Source of the DNA: Flavobacteriales bacterium UBA720
GTDB lineage: Bacteria; Bacteroidota; Bacteroidia; Flavobacteriales; Weeksellaceae
Direction: 5' to 3'
Length of the DNA stretch: 64,000 bases
Assembly: GCA_002297505.1 (NCBI GenBank)
Contig: DBLQ01000001.1
Span: forward strand, 1-64,000
Part shown: positions 18,113 through 27,235 of the stretch, piece by piece
Layout of the letters: every line of letters starts with the position of its first letter
How positions within the stretch are numbered: position 1 is the stretch's first letter
Program-made: the position numbers and the translations under genes
The notes under the pieces: generated by a model
Told to the model about the DNA's origin: nothing
What the model saw: only the letters and a program-made list of their open reading frames with translations
Database searches by the model: none

Positions 18113-20122
18113 ATGAAAAAAACTCTGAAAATCAGCGGAATAGTTCTGGGAAGTATTTTGCTCCTCATATTAATCATCAACATCGGATTCAGTCTTTGGT
18201 TGAAATATCAACTTCCCGATTATCTTAAAAATAAAACACCTTACCAGATTTCCTATAAGTCTCTCAACGTAGAGATCCTGAGCGGCAGCATCACTGCAAG
18301 CGACATTAAAGTGTCTTCCAAACAACCCAATGATGTCAGCAGCATAGCCATCGATGGGAAATTGGGAAACCTGAATATCAGCAGACTAGGTATCATTCAG
18401 TTTTTAAAAAACAATCGTATTGAAGCCAGTACTATCAAATTAAGTAAGCCTGATCTCAGCATTAGACTTGCAACACCGAAAGACAATACAGCTAAAAATA
18501 AGCAGCTTCCATTTTCCATTGACAACATTGTGATCGAAGACGGCAATATCAACATTTCGAATGCAGCCAATCAAAAGTTATTTTCTGCCAAAAATCTGAA
18601 TCTCAATGTTAAAAACATTAATCTAAACTACAATCCCGACGCGCTGCCATTTTCGCTGGACAGCTATTCTGTCACTGCGAAGGATTTCTATTTTCAGCTG
18701 GGGCGTATTTATTCCGTTACCGCATCGGTGTTGGAAACTAAAGATGGAAAGCTGGACGTTTCCGACTTTGAGATCAAGTCTCTCATCGATTTTAAAGATT
18801 GGGAACAGAATCATAAAGGGCAGAAAAGTCTATTTGGCATCAAGAGCAAAAATCTTTCTTTTGATCAGCTGGTATTTGGCAACACAAAGTTGGCGCTTAA
18901 GGATGCCAGGATTCTGAATCCGGAATTTACAATTCAGAACCGCGAGAGCCAGGTTGTAAGGAAATCCAAGAGCAAAACAGGATTTGACCTGGATTTTCAA
19001 AATGTTGATATCGTCAATGGCCGGCTTTCCATCCTCAACTCGGCCGGAAAAAAAACCATGACGATTGCAAAACTGGATGCCAATATCCAACAGTTTGTGA
19101 TGGACGCAGAAACATCGAAGTCCAAGATTCCATTTACCTATCAGGATTTCAAGGTAACAGGAGCACAGCTGTTCTATGATGCGGGAAAATATTATACAAT
19201 GACGCTGTCAAGCTTCAGTTTGCTTCCGAAAGATATTGATCTACAGCAATTTAAGCTGAATCCAAAATATTCCAGATCCGAGTTCATCAAAATAATTCCT
19301 AAAGAAGAAGATTTGTATGATATTGCTGCAGGCAGAATCCAGGCGTCCGGAATAAACTGGAAGTATGAAGGCAAGCAGCCAGACGTTGCAATGAAGAGAT
19401 TGACGCTGAATCAGGTGGATGCTAATATCTTCCGAAGTAAAATCCCGAAAGATAATCCCAAGGAAAAAGTCCTCTACTCCAAATTATTGCGAAACATCAA
19501 ATTTCCTTTGTTGATTGAAAATCTGAATCTTACTAACAGTAAATTGGTGTATGAAGAGGACAAGCCGGATGCCAACGGTCCCGGCAAAGTGTTCTTCACC
19601 AACTTTAATATGAATGTGCGAAACATCAATTCCAATAAAAGGAAAGGTGCGGATACCAAGGTACCGATCACAATTAACTGCCGGTTTATGGATGCGTCAC
19701 CCATGAAAGTCAACTGGAACTTCGACACCGCCAACCTACGTGATCAGTTTACGATTGCAGGATCCATCAGCAATCTCCCCGCCAGCGATATCAATCCTTT
19801 CATCAAACCTTATATGAATATCACGGCTACTGGATTGATTACGGGACTCAACTTCGATTTCCGCGGCAACAATGATGTGATGACGGGGAAGTTCCGGATG
19901 ACCCATCAGGATCTCAAGGTCAATATTCTGGACAAAGACACCAAAAAGAAGAAAGGTTTGCTCTCTGCAGTGGCCAATCTGGTTGTAAAAAAAGATTCCG
20001 AAAAATTTCCGGAATCTGTAGATATAGAAGTGGAGCGAAGCAAAGACCGATCTTTTTTTAACTTTTACTGGAAAGGTATTGAAGATGGTCTCAAAAAATC
20101 ACTCTTGGTCATTAAATTATAA
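18113..20122 (+). CDS. AsmA-like envelope protein
   Basis: 669 residues. One N-terminal membrane helix (about 7-29, ISGIVLGSILLLILIINIGF) precedes a long periplasmic part rich in repeated beta-strand patterns such as ITASDIKVSS and LRNIKFPLLIENLNLTNS. The C-terminal third (KVPITINCRFMDASPMKVNW and GKFRMTHQDLKV) resembles the AsmA/DUF748 type of protein, which is thought to bridge the periplasm and carry lipids. The family call rests on architecture and pattern, not on a decisive motif. It is the last gene of the DUF2797-WG-AsmA unit and converges on 20126-20464 with only three bases between stops. Confidence 0.65.
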   Translation: MKKTLKISGIVLGSILLLILIINIGFSLWLKYQLPDYLKNKTPYQISYKSLNVEILSGSITASDIKVSSKQPNDVSSIAIDGKLGNLNISRLGIIQFLKNNRIEASTIKLSKPDLSIRLATPKDNTAKNKQLPFSIDNIVIEDGNINISNAANQKLFSAKNLNLNVKNINLNYNPDALPFSLDSYSVTAKDFYFQLGRIYSVTASVLETKDGKLDVSDFEIKSLIDFKDWEQNHKGQKSLFGIKSKNLSFDQLVFGNTKLALKDARILNPEFTIQNRESQVVRKSKSKTGFDLDFQNVDIVNGRLSILNSAGKKTMTIAKLDANIQQFVMDAETSKSKIPFTYQDFKVTGAQLFYDAGKYYTMTLSSFSLLPKDIDLQQFKLNPKYSRSEFIKIIPKEEDLYDIAAGRIQASGINWKYEGKQPDVAMKRLTLNQVDANIFRSKIPKDNPKEKVLYSKLLRNIKFPLLIENLNLTNSKLVYEEDKPDANGPGKVFFTNFNMNVRNINSNKRKGADTKVPITINCRFMDASPMKVNWNFDTANLRDQFTIAGSISNLPASDINPFIKPYMNITATGLITGLNFDFRGNNDVMTGKFRMTHQDLKVNILDKDTKKKKGLLSAVANLVVKKDSEKFPESVDIEVERSKDRSFFNFYWKGIEDGLKKSLLVIKL

Positions 20123-20125
20123 TTT

Positions 20126-20464
20126 TTAGAAGTCGAATTCCTCGCGTTCCTCGGTGGGCAGTGATTTCAGGAAATCGTCAAATTCTCTTCCTGTGTAGTT
20201 GCTGTTCGCGCCGTAAGAATCGATGATCATGGCTTTGTTGCCATAAGTATCTTCTACCAGGTAGAGTGCAATGTTATCATCCGGATCGCTGGCTCCTTCG
20301 AAGCGGTAGGTACGGATGATTTTCAGGTCTTCAGCTTTATAGTTTTTTTCGGTTCCGGAAATGACAAATTTCTTGTCTTCCGTCATTCGTATTTCGTCGG
20401 TAATGCCTTTCTGTCTTAGTTTTTCCATCACTTCGGAAAGGGTTAGCATCGGTTTAGGCGTCAT
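20126..20464 (-). CDS. conserved hypothetical protein of Bacteroidota
   Basis: 112 residues from MTPKPMLTLSEVMEKLRQKG (ATG at 20464). The longer frame to 20512 is unlikely since it runs into the preceding terminator. Motifs include YRFEGASDPDDNIALYLVED and MIIDSYGANSNY. Similar small proteins in Bacteroidota are sometimes labelled phosphoribosylpyrophosphate synthetase, but this protein is far too short and has no PRPP-binding loop, so that name should not be used. Soluble, cytoplasmic, function unknown. Confidence 0.75.
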   Translation of the reverse strand: MTPKPMLTLSEVMEKLRQKGITDEIRMTEDKKFVISGTEKNYKAEDLKIIRTYRFEGASDPDDNIALYLVEDTYGNKAMIIDSYGANSNYTGREFDDFLKSLPTEEREEFDF

Positions 20465-20518
20465 AATAATAAGTTTTGGGATTGACCTAAACTTTATCAA
20501 ATCGTGAACCAAAAAGAA

Positions 20519-20544
20519 AGACTTTACAAAATCTTGTAAAGTCT
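20519..20544 (-). terminator. terminator of the KKDGTPDKRYKAN-repeat gene
   Basis: Perfect 9-base arms AGACTTTAC and GTAAAGTCT around an 8-base loop, with CTTTCTTTTT following on the minus strand. Confidence 0.75.
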
Positions 20545-20603
20545 AAAAAAATAAAAGTTATGAAAAATTAAATTGTCCCTTTCTTCTTCATCGATCAGGA
20601 AAA

Positions 20604-20864
20604 TTATTGGTTGGCCTTGTAACGCTTGTCAGGAGTTCCGTCCTTTTTCAGCATTTTGTTGGCTTTATATCGTTTGTCCGGTGTGCCGTCCTTTTTCAGT
20701 TTTACGTCCGGTGTGTTGGCCACCTTGGCTGCCTGCGCTTCTACAGATTTGGTCGCTTTTTTCTCCGTTTTAGTCACTTGTTTTTTGGCTGCAGGCGCTG
20801 TAGTCTGTGCTGTAGCTGCACCAATACCGAAGGTCAGTAGTAATGCTGCGAGTAAATTTTTCAT
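20604..20864 (-). CDS. small secreted lysine-rich repeat protein
   Basis: 86 residues. Signal peptide MKNLLAALLLTFGIGAATAQ, then a low-complexity Ala/Lys/Thr segment of about 35 residues, then two near-identical copies of LKKDGTPDKRYKAN at the C-terminus. The mature protein is very basic and has no predicted fold. Proteins of this layout are widespread in Chryseobacterium and relatives; the function is unknown. The start at 20864 is chosen because the signal peptide begins there. Its own terminator follows. Confidence 0.8.
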   Translation of the reverse strand: MKNLLAALLLTFGIGAATAQTTAPAAKKQVTKTEKKATKSVEAQAAKVANTPDVKLKKDGTPDKRYKANKMLKKDGTPDKRYKANQ

Positions 20865-20992
20865 ATCAGAATGTTTTAATTTGTTGAAACAAATGTATAG
20901 CAAAAATTAAAGCTGCGATACGATTATCAGAAATTTAACCCCAAATTATAACAACTTAAAAACAGCTTAAAATAAATTGACGTCATCCCAAT

Positions 20993-21610
20993 TTAGAAGT
21001 TAATGCGGTAAGCCAGACTGAAGTTAAGCAAAACAGCCCGGGAATAGTATTTTTCGATATCAGGATTCTGATTGCCGATGCGGGCATTGTAAAAATTGAC
21101 CCGCGTTCCAAAGACGATTTGCTGCATTCCTGTATCATCAATGGTATAGATGGCCTTAGCTCCGAAATTGAGACCGCCGTTCCCTTCCCGGAATTGTCCC
21201 GAGTTGTCCAGATAAGGACTCTTGATCCTGTAAGTGCTGTAACCCACCAATTCTTCTACATAAAATTCTTCGGAGATTTTGTCCCGATGAAAGACATACC
21301 AGTCGAAATTGTTCATGGACGGCGCGCCGAGATAACCAAATCGATCCCGGTCTTTCACCGTCGCCAGAAAATAGGTGTACTCTGCGCCAACGCCGAAATT
21401 TTTGTAAACATTCAGATTGCCGCCAATCCCGAAGCCGTAGAAATACCCGAAAGTATCTTTCAAGAAATTATTGCCCAGCGATGTCATGATTTTGACATGC
21501 GGATCTACAGAAGCTTGTACATTCTCCGTCCAGTCCTGCTTTTTTCTTCTTTGGGAAGAGGCAGAAACGGAAATTAAGGCTAATGAAAAAAGTAGAATTT
21601 TCTTCATCAT
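20993..21610 (-). CDS. outer-membrane beta-barrel protein
   Basis: 205 residues. Signal peptide MMKKILLFSLALISVSASSQ, then a polar stretch with RRKKQDW and amphipathic strand-like segments (YFYGFGIGGNLNVYKNFGVG, LNFGAKAIYTI) with a terminal phenylalanine (LAYRINF), features of a small outer-membrane barrel. Its first ATG overlaps the stop of the upstream lipoprotein gene (ATGA), so the two are translationally coupled. Either of two adjacent ATG codons (21610 or 21607) could be used. Function unknown. Confidence 0.75.
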   Translation of the reverse strand: MMKKILLFSLALISVSASSQRRKKQDWTENVQASVDPHVKIMTSLGNNFLKDTFGYFYGFGIGGNLNVYKNFGVGAEYTYFLATVKDRDRFGYLGAPSMNNFDWYVFHRDKISEEFYVEELVGYSTYRIKSPYLDNSGQFREGNGGLNFGAKAIYTIDDTGMQQIVFGTRVNFYNARIGNQNPDIEKYYSRAVLLNFSLAYRINF

Positions 21611-21984
21611 TTTACAGTGATATCATTGAAGATGATGTAGGTTACACCTTCCGGAATCTCGATGCTGAGCGAATCGGCGGAGATCTTGCAGCCTTTGGTG
21701 TCCGTGGAAAAAGACTGCACTTTGAAATCCTGCAGCTGCAGCCTGTAAGCGCCTTTCTCGTACGGTCCGGCCAGAACAAAACTGCCGCTTTCTTTCGGGA
21801 AGCTCTCTGCGATAATTTTTTTGTCAATGACAAGGCGAAGCGGCTGCTCCAGAAATTTTCCGTCAGCATACGTAAACTTTCCTTCTGCATAAGCGCGGAA
21901 AATAGACGCATCGTCATCTTTACAATGCACCAGCAGAAGCGCAAGCAGGCAGAAAATGGCTTGTATTTTGAAACTGAACTTCAA
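21607..21984 (-). CDS. small lipoprotein
   Basis: 125 residues with lipoprotein signal MKFSFKIQAIFCLLALLLVHC (lipobox LLVHC). The rest is a beta-rich domain with repeated strand/turn patterns (GKFTYADGKFLEQPLRLVID, EGVTYIIFNDITVK). No family recognised. Overlaps the barrel protein gene by four bases, which suggests the two products act together in the outer membrane. Confidence 0.72.
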   Translation of the reverse strand: MKFSFKIQAIFCLLALLLVHCKDDDASIFRAYAEGKFTYADGKFLEQPLRLVIDKKIIAESFPKESGSFVLAGPYEKGAYRLQLQDFKVQSFSTDTKGCKISADSLSIEIPEGVTYIIFNDITVK

Positions 21985-22035
21985 AGCTTTACAGTTTAAG
22001 GATCTAAAATTAAAACTAATTTTTTTGAAAAATAG

Positions 22036-22043
22036 TATCTTTG
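22036..22043 (+). promoter_or_regulatory. minus-7 element upstream of mfd
   Basis: TATCTTTG fits TAnnTTTG exactly. If used, transcription starts near 22050 and the mfd message has a leader of about 230 bases containing the interrupted frame at 22048-22278. Confidence 0.45.
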
Positions 22044-22047
22044 TCTC

Positions 22048-22278
22048 ACAATTTACGGTTCCGAAATTTTCTCGGAATCGCTTTTTGCGTTGATATCGGC
22101 TATTGAAAATAATCCTGAAAGGGACGCAGAGATTATTTATCGAAACTGTTTTTTAAAATTCCGAAATATCAACCAGTTGATCTAAAACGTGAATGTGAAG
22201 TATAAGCTCCATCAGGACAACAATGGATTGATGCTTTGGAAAGTTCAGACTTTAGGAATCTATGCGCCAGCAATATAA
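22048..22278 (+). pseudogene. possible decayed small gene before mfd
   Basis: One frame stays open for about 76 codons (TIYGSEIFSESLFALISAIE ... then NVKYKLHQDNNGLMLWKVQT) with a single in-frame TAA at 22183-22185 and no ATG at its start. The composition looks protein-like, and the second part ends 3 bases before the mfd start. No family recognised. It may be a decayed gene or chance; nothing else is found between 21985 and 22281. Confidence 0.3.
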
Positions 22279-22281
22279 AAC

Positions 22282-25200
22282 ATGAGTAGCCTTTTACAAG
22301 AGAAAATAATGGAATTAAAAAAAATCAATCAGAATCTGCTGCCGGACCTGCTCAAAAAACAGTTTGGAAGTGAGATTTTCTCAAATATCGTAACCAAACA
22401 ACATATTTCTGTAAAGGGAAGCGCCGGTTCTGCCGTTTCGATTCTCGCTGCCGAATTATTTCTCACGCATAACAAAACCATTCTTTATCTGGTGGAGGAT
22501 AAGGAAGACGCGCTGTACGTGAACGCCGAGATGGAAGATCTTGTGGGGAAAGATAACATTCTTTATTTCCCGGCCACACATCTGGAACCTTATCAGGTCG
22601 AGAAAACACAGAACGCCAATCTGGTTCTGAGAACGGAGGTCATCAACAAACTGAATTCCGGAAAATCTCCGAAAGTGATTGTTGCTTTTATCGGAGCAAT
22701 GTCGGAAAAGGTGCTGAAAAAAGAAGATTTCAAAGCGATTTCGCACCATATCAAAGTCGGAGATCAGCTGGATTTTGATTTTGTGGATGAGCTGCTGAAT
22801 CATTATCAATTCAACCAGACCGATTTCGTTTCCGAGCCGGGCGAATTCTCGGTCCGCGGTGGTATTGTGGATGTTTTTTCATTCTCCAGCGAAAAGCCTT
22901 TCCGGATTACTTTTTTTGGGAATGAGGTAGAAAGCATCCGCACCTTCGACATAGAATCGCAATTGTCTCTTGATAAAATTGATGAGTTTCAGCTGGTTTC
23001 CAATATGAATTTTTCGGTTTCCGGGAGCAAAGTGTCTTTCTTCGAATTGTTGGCTGATGACAGTTTTGTGCTTTCAAAAAACCTTTACCTGTGTGCCAGA
23101 CGCATCAGGGAATTTTACGAAAAGGCACTGGAAAAATACGAGACGCTCAGCAAAGATATTCAGCACAGAACGCCCTCGGAACTCTTTATTTCCGAGTCCG
23201 AGTTCCAGAACAAACTCATTAAGTTTAAGACGGTGGACTTCAGCTCGCAGACTTTCCAGCTGCCCAAAGTTCATACGCTGGAGCTCAGCCAAACGCCGCA
23301 GCCCAGCTTTCACAAAAATTTTGAGTTGCTGATCCAGGACCTGGAGGAAAAACAAGGTCAGGGATTTGACACGTGGATTTCGTTCTCATCAGAAAAGCAG
23401 AAGGAAAGATTACAGTCGATTTTCGAAGAACTGCAGCACGAGATTCCGTTCAAAAGCTTCAAATCGGAATTACACGAAGGTTTTGTGGACGCGGATCAAA
23501 AAATCCTGGTGTACACGGACCATCAGATCTTTGACCGTTATCAGCGTTACAAGTCCAAGGATGGTTTTGCAAAGTCGGAGCAGCTGACGCTCAAAGATTT
23601 GATGTCGCTGAAAGTCGGGGATTACATTGCGCATATCGATCACGGCATCGGCAAATTTATGGGATTGGTGAAGGTGAATAACGATGGAAAAATCCAGGAA
23701 TGTTTTAAGCTAAGTTATAAGAATGGCGATCTGCTGTACGTCAGCATCCATTCGCTTCATAAAATTTCAAAATACAACGGTCCGGAAGGCAAGGAAATTG
23801 TCCTCAGCAAACTCGGCTCGCCCGCCTGGAAATCCTTAAAACAAAAAACCAAAGCCAGAGTCAAGCAAATCGCTTTTGATTTGATTAAACTTTATGCCGA
23901 AAGAAAAACGGCCAAAGGTTTCCAATATTCGCCGGACTCTTACCTTCAAAATGAGCTGGAGGCAAGTTTTCTTTACGAAGACACGCCGGATCAGGAAAAA
24001 GCGACCCTGGACGTAAAGCACGATATGGAAGCAGAAGGCGTGATGGACCGTTTGATCTGTGGCGATGTGGGATTCGGGAAAACGGAAGTGGCGATTCGTG
24101 CAGCTTTCAAAGCGGCAACAGACGGGAAACAGGTCGCTATCCTGGTTCCGACCACAATTCTGGCTTTCCAGCATTACCGCAGTTTCAAAGAAAGGCTGAA
24201 GGATTTCCCGGTCAATATTTCTTACATGAACCGCTTCCGGACGGCCAAACAAAAAGCTGAAACCAAAGAAGGTCTTAAAAATGGTCAGGTGGATATTGTC
24301 ATCGGGACGCATCAGTTGGTTGGTAAAGATATTAAATTCAAGGATTTAGGTTTGTTGATTATTGATGAAGAACATAAATTTGGTGTTTCTGTCAAAGACA
24401 AATTGAAAACACTAAAAACCGATGTCGATACATTGACCCTGACAGCAACACCCATCCCGAGAACGTTGCAATTTTCACTGATGGCCGCGCGCGATTTATC
24501 TGTCATTAAAACGCCACCGCCTAACCGTCAACCGGTGGAAACAAGTATTATTGGCTTCAGTGAAGAAATCATTCGCGATGCCGTTTCTTATGAATTGCAG
24601 CGTGACGGACAGGTTTATTTCATCAACAACAGAATAGAAAACCTCAAAGATATTGCAGGCCTCATCCAAAGATTGGTGCCGGACGCGAGAGTCATCACCG
24701 GACACGGACAGATGGACGGCAAGCAGATGGAAAACAACATCATCGATTTTATGGAAGGCAAATATGATGTCCTGGTTTCCACCACCATCATCGAATCTGG
24801 TGTGGATGTGCCGAATGCCAACACAATTTTTATTAACGATGCACAGCGTTTCGGGATGGCAGATCTTCACCAGATGCGTGGAAGAGTCGGACGAAGCAAC
24901 CGGAAGGCTTTCTGTTACCTCATTACGCCGCCATTTGATATGATGACGTCTGACGCGAGAAAACGCCTCGAAGCCATTGAACAGTTTTCCGATCTGGGAA
25001 GCGGTTTCCAGATTGCGATGAAGGATCTGGAAATCCGCGGAGCGGGAGATTTGCTGGGCGGCGAGCAGAGTGGATTCATCAACGAAATGGGATTCGAGAC
25101 CTATCAGAAAATGATGCAGGAAGCCTTAGAGGAACTGAAAGATGATGAGAATTTTGAGAATCTCTTTGAAAATGAAGAAGATCGGAACAAGCTTTTCAAA

Positions 25201-25656
25201 TCAACAAAGGAAGTTAATATCGATACGGATCTGGAATTGATGCTGCCGGATGATTACGTGAGTTCTACGGAAGAGCGTCTGTCGCTTTACCAGAAATTAG
25301 CCGATATTCAGAATGCTAAGGAGTTGCAACAATTTGAAAATGAATTGACAGACCGTTTCGGGAAATTGCCTGCGGAAGCGATCAATCTTCTGAAATCTGT
25401 GGAGCTGAAATGGCTGGCAGCGGAAATCGGCTTCGATAAATTGGTGGTGAAGAACAGAGTGTTCCTCGGATATTTCCCGGCGAACCCTCAGGATAAATTT
25501 TACCAAAGCGAGAAATTCAAAAAAATCATTGCTTACCTTACACAAAATCCGGCCGAAGCCACGTTGAAAGAAAAGAACAACCAGCTGATGATGCGAAAAG
25601 ATAACGTGACGAATGTGGATGAGGTGAATCTGGTTTTGAATAGGATTTTGGCTTAA
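22282..25656 (+). CDS. mfd: transcription-repair coupling factor
   Basis: Mfd removes RNA polymerase stalled at DNA damage and recruits UvrA. 1124 residues. The N-terminal UvrB-like domains (about 1-400) are followed by the RNA polymerase-interaction domain (near 440-520, LKVGDYIAHIDHGIGKFMGL), then the RecG-like motor with Walker A GDVGFGKTE at about 594, DEEH near 695, TATPIPRT, and the translocase motif TTIIESGVDVPNAN with QMRGRVGRSNR. The C-terminal TRCF domain ends at EVNLVLNRILA. Alternative ATG at 22309 (MELKKINQ). Length is normal. Confidence 0.97.
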   Translation: MSSLLQEKIMELKKINQNLLPDLLKKQFGSEIFSNIVTKQHISVKGSAGSAVSILAAELFLTHNKTILYLVEDKEDALYVNAEMEDLVGKDNILYFPATHLEPYQVEKTQNANLVLRTEVINKLNSGKSPKVIVAFIGAMSEKVLKKEDFKAISHHIKVGDQLDFDFVDELLNHYQFNQTDFVSEPGEFSVRGGIVDVFSFSSEKPFRITFFGNEVESIRTFDIESQLSLDKIDEFQLVSNMNFSVSGSKVSFFELLADDSFVLSKNLYLCARRIREFYEKALEKYETLSKDIQHRTPSELFISESEFQNKLIKFKTVDFSSQTFQLPKVHTLELSQTPQPSFHKNFELLIQDLEEKQGQGFDTWISFSSEKQKERLQSIFEELQHEIPFKSFKSELHEGFVDADQKILVYTDHQIFDRYQRYKSKDGFAKSEQLTLKDLMSLKVGDYIAHIDHGIGKFMGLVKVNNDGKIQECFKLSYKNGDLLYVSIHSLHKISKYNGPEGKEIVLSKLGSPAWKSLKQKTKARVKQIAFDLIKLYAERKTAKGFQYSPDSYLQNELEASFLYEDTPDQEKATLDVKHDMEAEGVMDRLICGDVGFGKTEVAIRAAFKAATDGKQVAILVPTTILAFQHYRSFKERLKDFPVNISYMNRFRTAKQKAETKEGLKNGQVDIVIGTHQLVGKDIKFKDLGLLIIDEEHKFGVSVKDKLKTLKTDVDTLTLTATPIPRTLQFSLMAARDLSVIKTPPPNRQPVETSIIGFSEEIIRDAVSYELQRDGQVYFINNRIENLKDIAGLIQRLVPDARVITGHGQMDGKQMENNIIDFMEGKYDVLVSTTIIESGVDVPNANTIFINDAQRFGMADLHQMRGRVGRSNRKAFCYLITPPFDMMTSDARKRLEAIEQFSDLGSGFQIAMKDLEIRGAGDLLGGEQSGFINEMGFETYQKMMQEALEELKDDENFENLFENEEDRNKLFKSTKEVNIDTDLELMLPDDYVSSTEERLSLYQKLADIQNAKELQQFENELTDRFGKLPAEAINLLKSVELKWLAAEIGFDKLVVKNRVFLGYFPANPQDKFYQSEKFKKIIAYLTQNPAEATLKEKNNQLMMRKDNVTNVDEVNLVLNRILA

Positions 25657-25688
25657 ATTGATTATATTTGATTAATAAAATTTTAGAA

Positions 25689-25934
25689 ATGAATATTTTA
25701 ACAATACGAACAGAAAATCCCAATTTGCTTTCTTTGGTTAAGGATTTTCTGAAAAAATATAAAGAGATTGAAATTGTAGAAGATGTGATTTCTGAAGACA
25801 AGCTGAAGATTTATTTAGAAAATATCAGAGATAAAGCCAATCAAGATAATACAATCGATTCCAATGAGATGAAAGAGAAATTCTTCCAGAAAATATGCGA
25901 ATTAAATACACAAAAGAAGCAGAAGAATCTTTAA
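25689..25934 (+). CDS. putative antitoxin of a RelE/ParE-type module
   Basis: 81 residues from MNILTIRTENPNLLSLVKDF. A short N-terminal beta strand and lysine-rich helices (LKIYLENIRDKANQDNTIDS) are followed by a basic tail (NTQKKQKNL). No DNA-binding motif is certain. The call rests on context: it comes first, overlaps the toxin gene by 40 bases, and has the size and charge usual for such antitoxins. Confidence 0.65.
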   Translation: MNILTIRTENPNLLSLVKDFLKKYKEIEIVEDVISEDKLKIYLENIRDKANQDNTIDSNEMKEKFFQKICELNTQKKQKNL

Positions 25935-26188
25935 TCGAAATTGCCGAATTTCTCTATTACAGGTGGACTGAGAAAGAAATTCAGGATTTGTATTCGGAAT
26001 TGGAGACTGTTTTAGAAAACGTTTCTGAAAAGCGGGTCGTTTATCAGGAATTTTCTGAAAATATATTTCAAGCTTTAATTGGAAACCGAAATGTAAAGTT
26101 TTACTTCTCCGTTAGTCAGGAAGAAATTCTGGTTTTATTCTTTCTCAATTGTAGACAAAACCCGGAAAGACTTGATTTCCTGAAATAA
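25895..26188 (+). CDS. RelE/ParE family toxin
   Basis: 97 residues. The layout is that of the RelE/ParE fold: strand MRIKYTKEAEESLIEIAEFL, a helical hairpin (KEIQDLYSELETVLENV), then the beta-sheet core (ALIGNRNVKFYFSVSQEEIL) and the C-terminal LFFLNCRQNPERL, which matches the usual RQNPEKL-type ending. The target is gyrase or ribosome-bound mRNA depending on subgroup, not decidable here. ATG at 25895 lies inside the antitoxin gene, so the two are translationally coupled. Confidence 0.8.
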   Translation: MRIKYTKEAEESLIEIAEFLYYRWTEKEIQDLYSELETVLENVSEKRVVYQEFSENIFQALIGNRNVKFYFSVSQEEILVLFFLNCRQNPERLDFLK

Positions 26189-26190
26189 CT

Positions 26191-27183
26191 ATGGATGGAC
26201 AAACTCAAATTAATATCACCAAGATAATTATTGTACAGGTTTTTACAATGATTAGTCTGTTCTGCAATGCTCAGGTTGTAAAATACCACTATGACAAGGA
26301 AATGATTTTTCTAAGTGAGGCTAACAATGAAGCGGGAACTTCCGTAAAATTTAATTCCAAAGACCAATCGGTTCCTGTCTTTTCCATTGCGTTCAATTCT
26401 GAGAAAAAATCAATTAGAAATACGGTTGATTTCTATTATTTGTACCGAAAGAATATTTACAGAATGGACGGACTTCTATACAATAAAAAGTATGTTTCGG
26501 CCAATGGTTTCCGGACTTACAGTGCAGCATCGCCGATCCGTTATTTTAAAAAGGCATCGGATACGCTTTATGAATATCAAGCGTATAAAAATCTGGAGAA
26601 AAGGATTGCAGAAGATAAAGACGGCACCAGGATAGAACTGTTTGTCGCCAATCTCAAAGACGGCATTGATTATGCGGAACCTGCGCTTTTCTATCTTGCC
26701 GAACATTACGGCATATCGCCAGGTTTGGGCAAAGGAGAAGTTGTAGTTTATGCCAACTATATCTTTAATAAAAATAACAGCGCTGCAGATTATGTTCAGT
26801 TGAAAGACATCAGCGAAGATGTTTTTTTCAATAATGAGCAGATTGAAGCTTTGATTGATGATCGGTACAAAGCTTTTATGGATAAATGGGACGCTGAGAA
26901 AAAACCAATCTATTGCTCCGTAACGGCATTCAGCAAAAATGTTGATGAAAAAACGGAGGAGGAACTGCAGAGTTTTCTTTCGACCATGTGCGAATATTTT
27001 GACCTGTCCCATCATCAGGAAACCAATGAGAATTTTAGACAATATTACGATTCCGAGCTGGAACGAAGGGCTGCGATTTACAGGAAAAATGGAGATCTCA
27101 ATGATAAGCAATTAAAAGTTTTCGTGGACGAGCTTCAGCAGCTGAAAGACAAAAATTCCGAACAATATTTTGATTATCATTAA
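26191..27183 (+). CDS. secreted hypothetical protein
   Basis: 330 residues. An N-terminal hydrophobic signal (NITKIIIVQVFTMISLFCNAQ) suggests export. The rest has no family I recognise; it is rich in Tyr, Asp and Lys and contains a long alpha-helical C-terminal part (EELQSFLSTMCEYFDL, LKVFVDELQQLKDK). Start ATG follows the toxin stop by two bases, so it may be expressed with the toxin-antitoxin genes, though no functional link is evident. Confidence 0.65.
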   Translation: MDGQTQINITKIIIVQVFTMISLFCNAQVVKYHYDKEMIFLSEANNEAGTSVKFNSKDQSVPVFSIAFNSEKKSIRNTVDFYYLYRKNIYRMDGLLYNKKYVSANGFRTYSAASPIRYFKKASDTLYEYQAYKNLEKRIAEDKDGTRIELFVANLKDGIDYAEPALFYLAEHYGISPGLGKGEVVVYANYIFNKNNSAADYVQLKDISEDVFFNNEQIEALIDDRYKAFMDKWDAEKKPIYCSVTAFSKNVDEKTEEELQSFLSTMCEYFDLSHHQETNENFRQYYDSELERRAAIYRKNGDLNDKQLKVFVDELQQLKDKNSEQYFDYH

Positions 27184-27235
27184 CGTTCGTAATATTTATT
27201 TTAAAAAATTAACTTTGCAAAACATACATCAAACA

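Noticed and set aside
20126..20464. Naming this protein PRPP synthetase
   Set aside because: It is only 112 residues and lacks the PRPP-binding loop.
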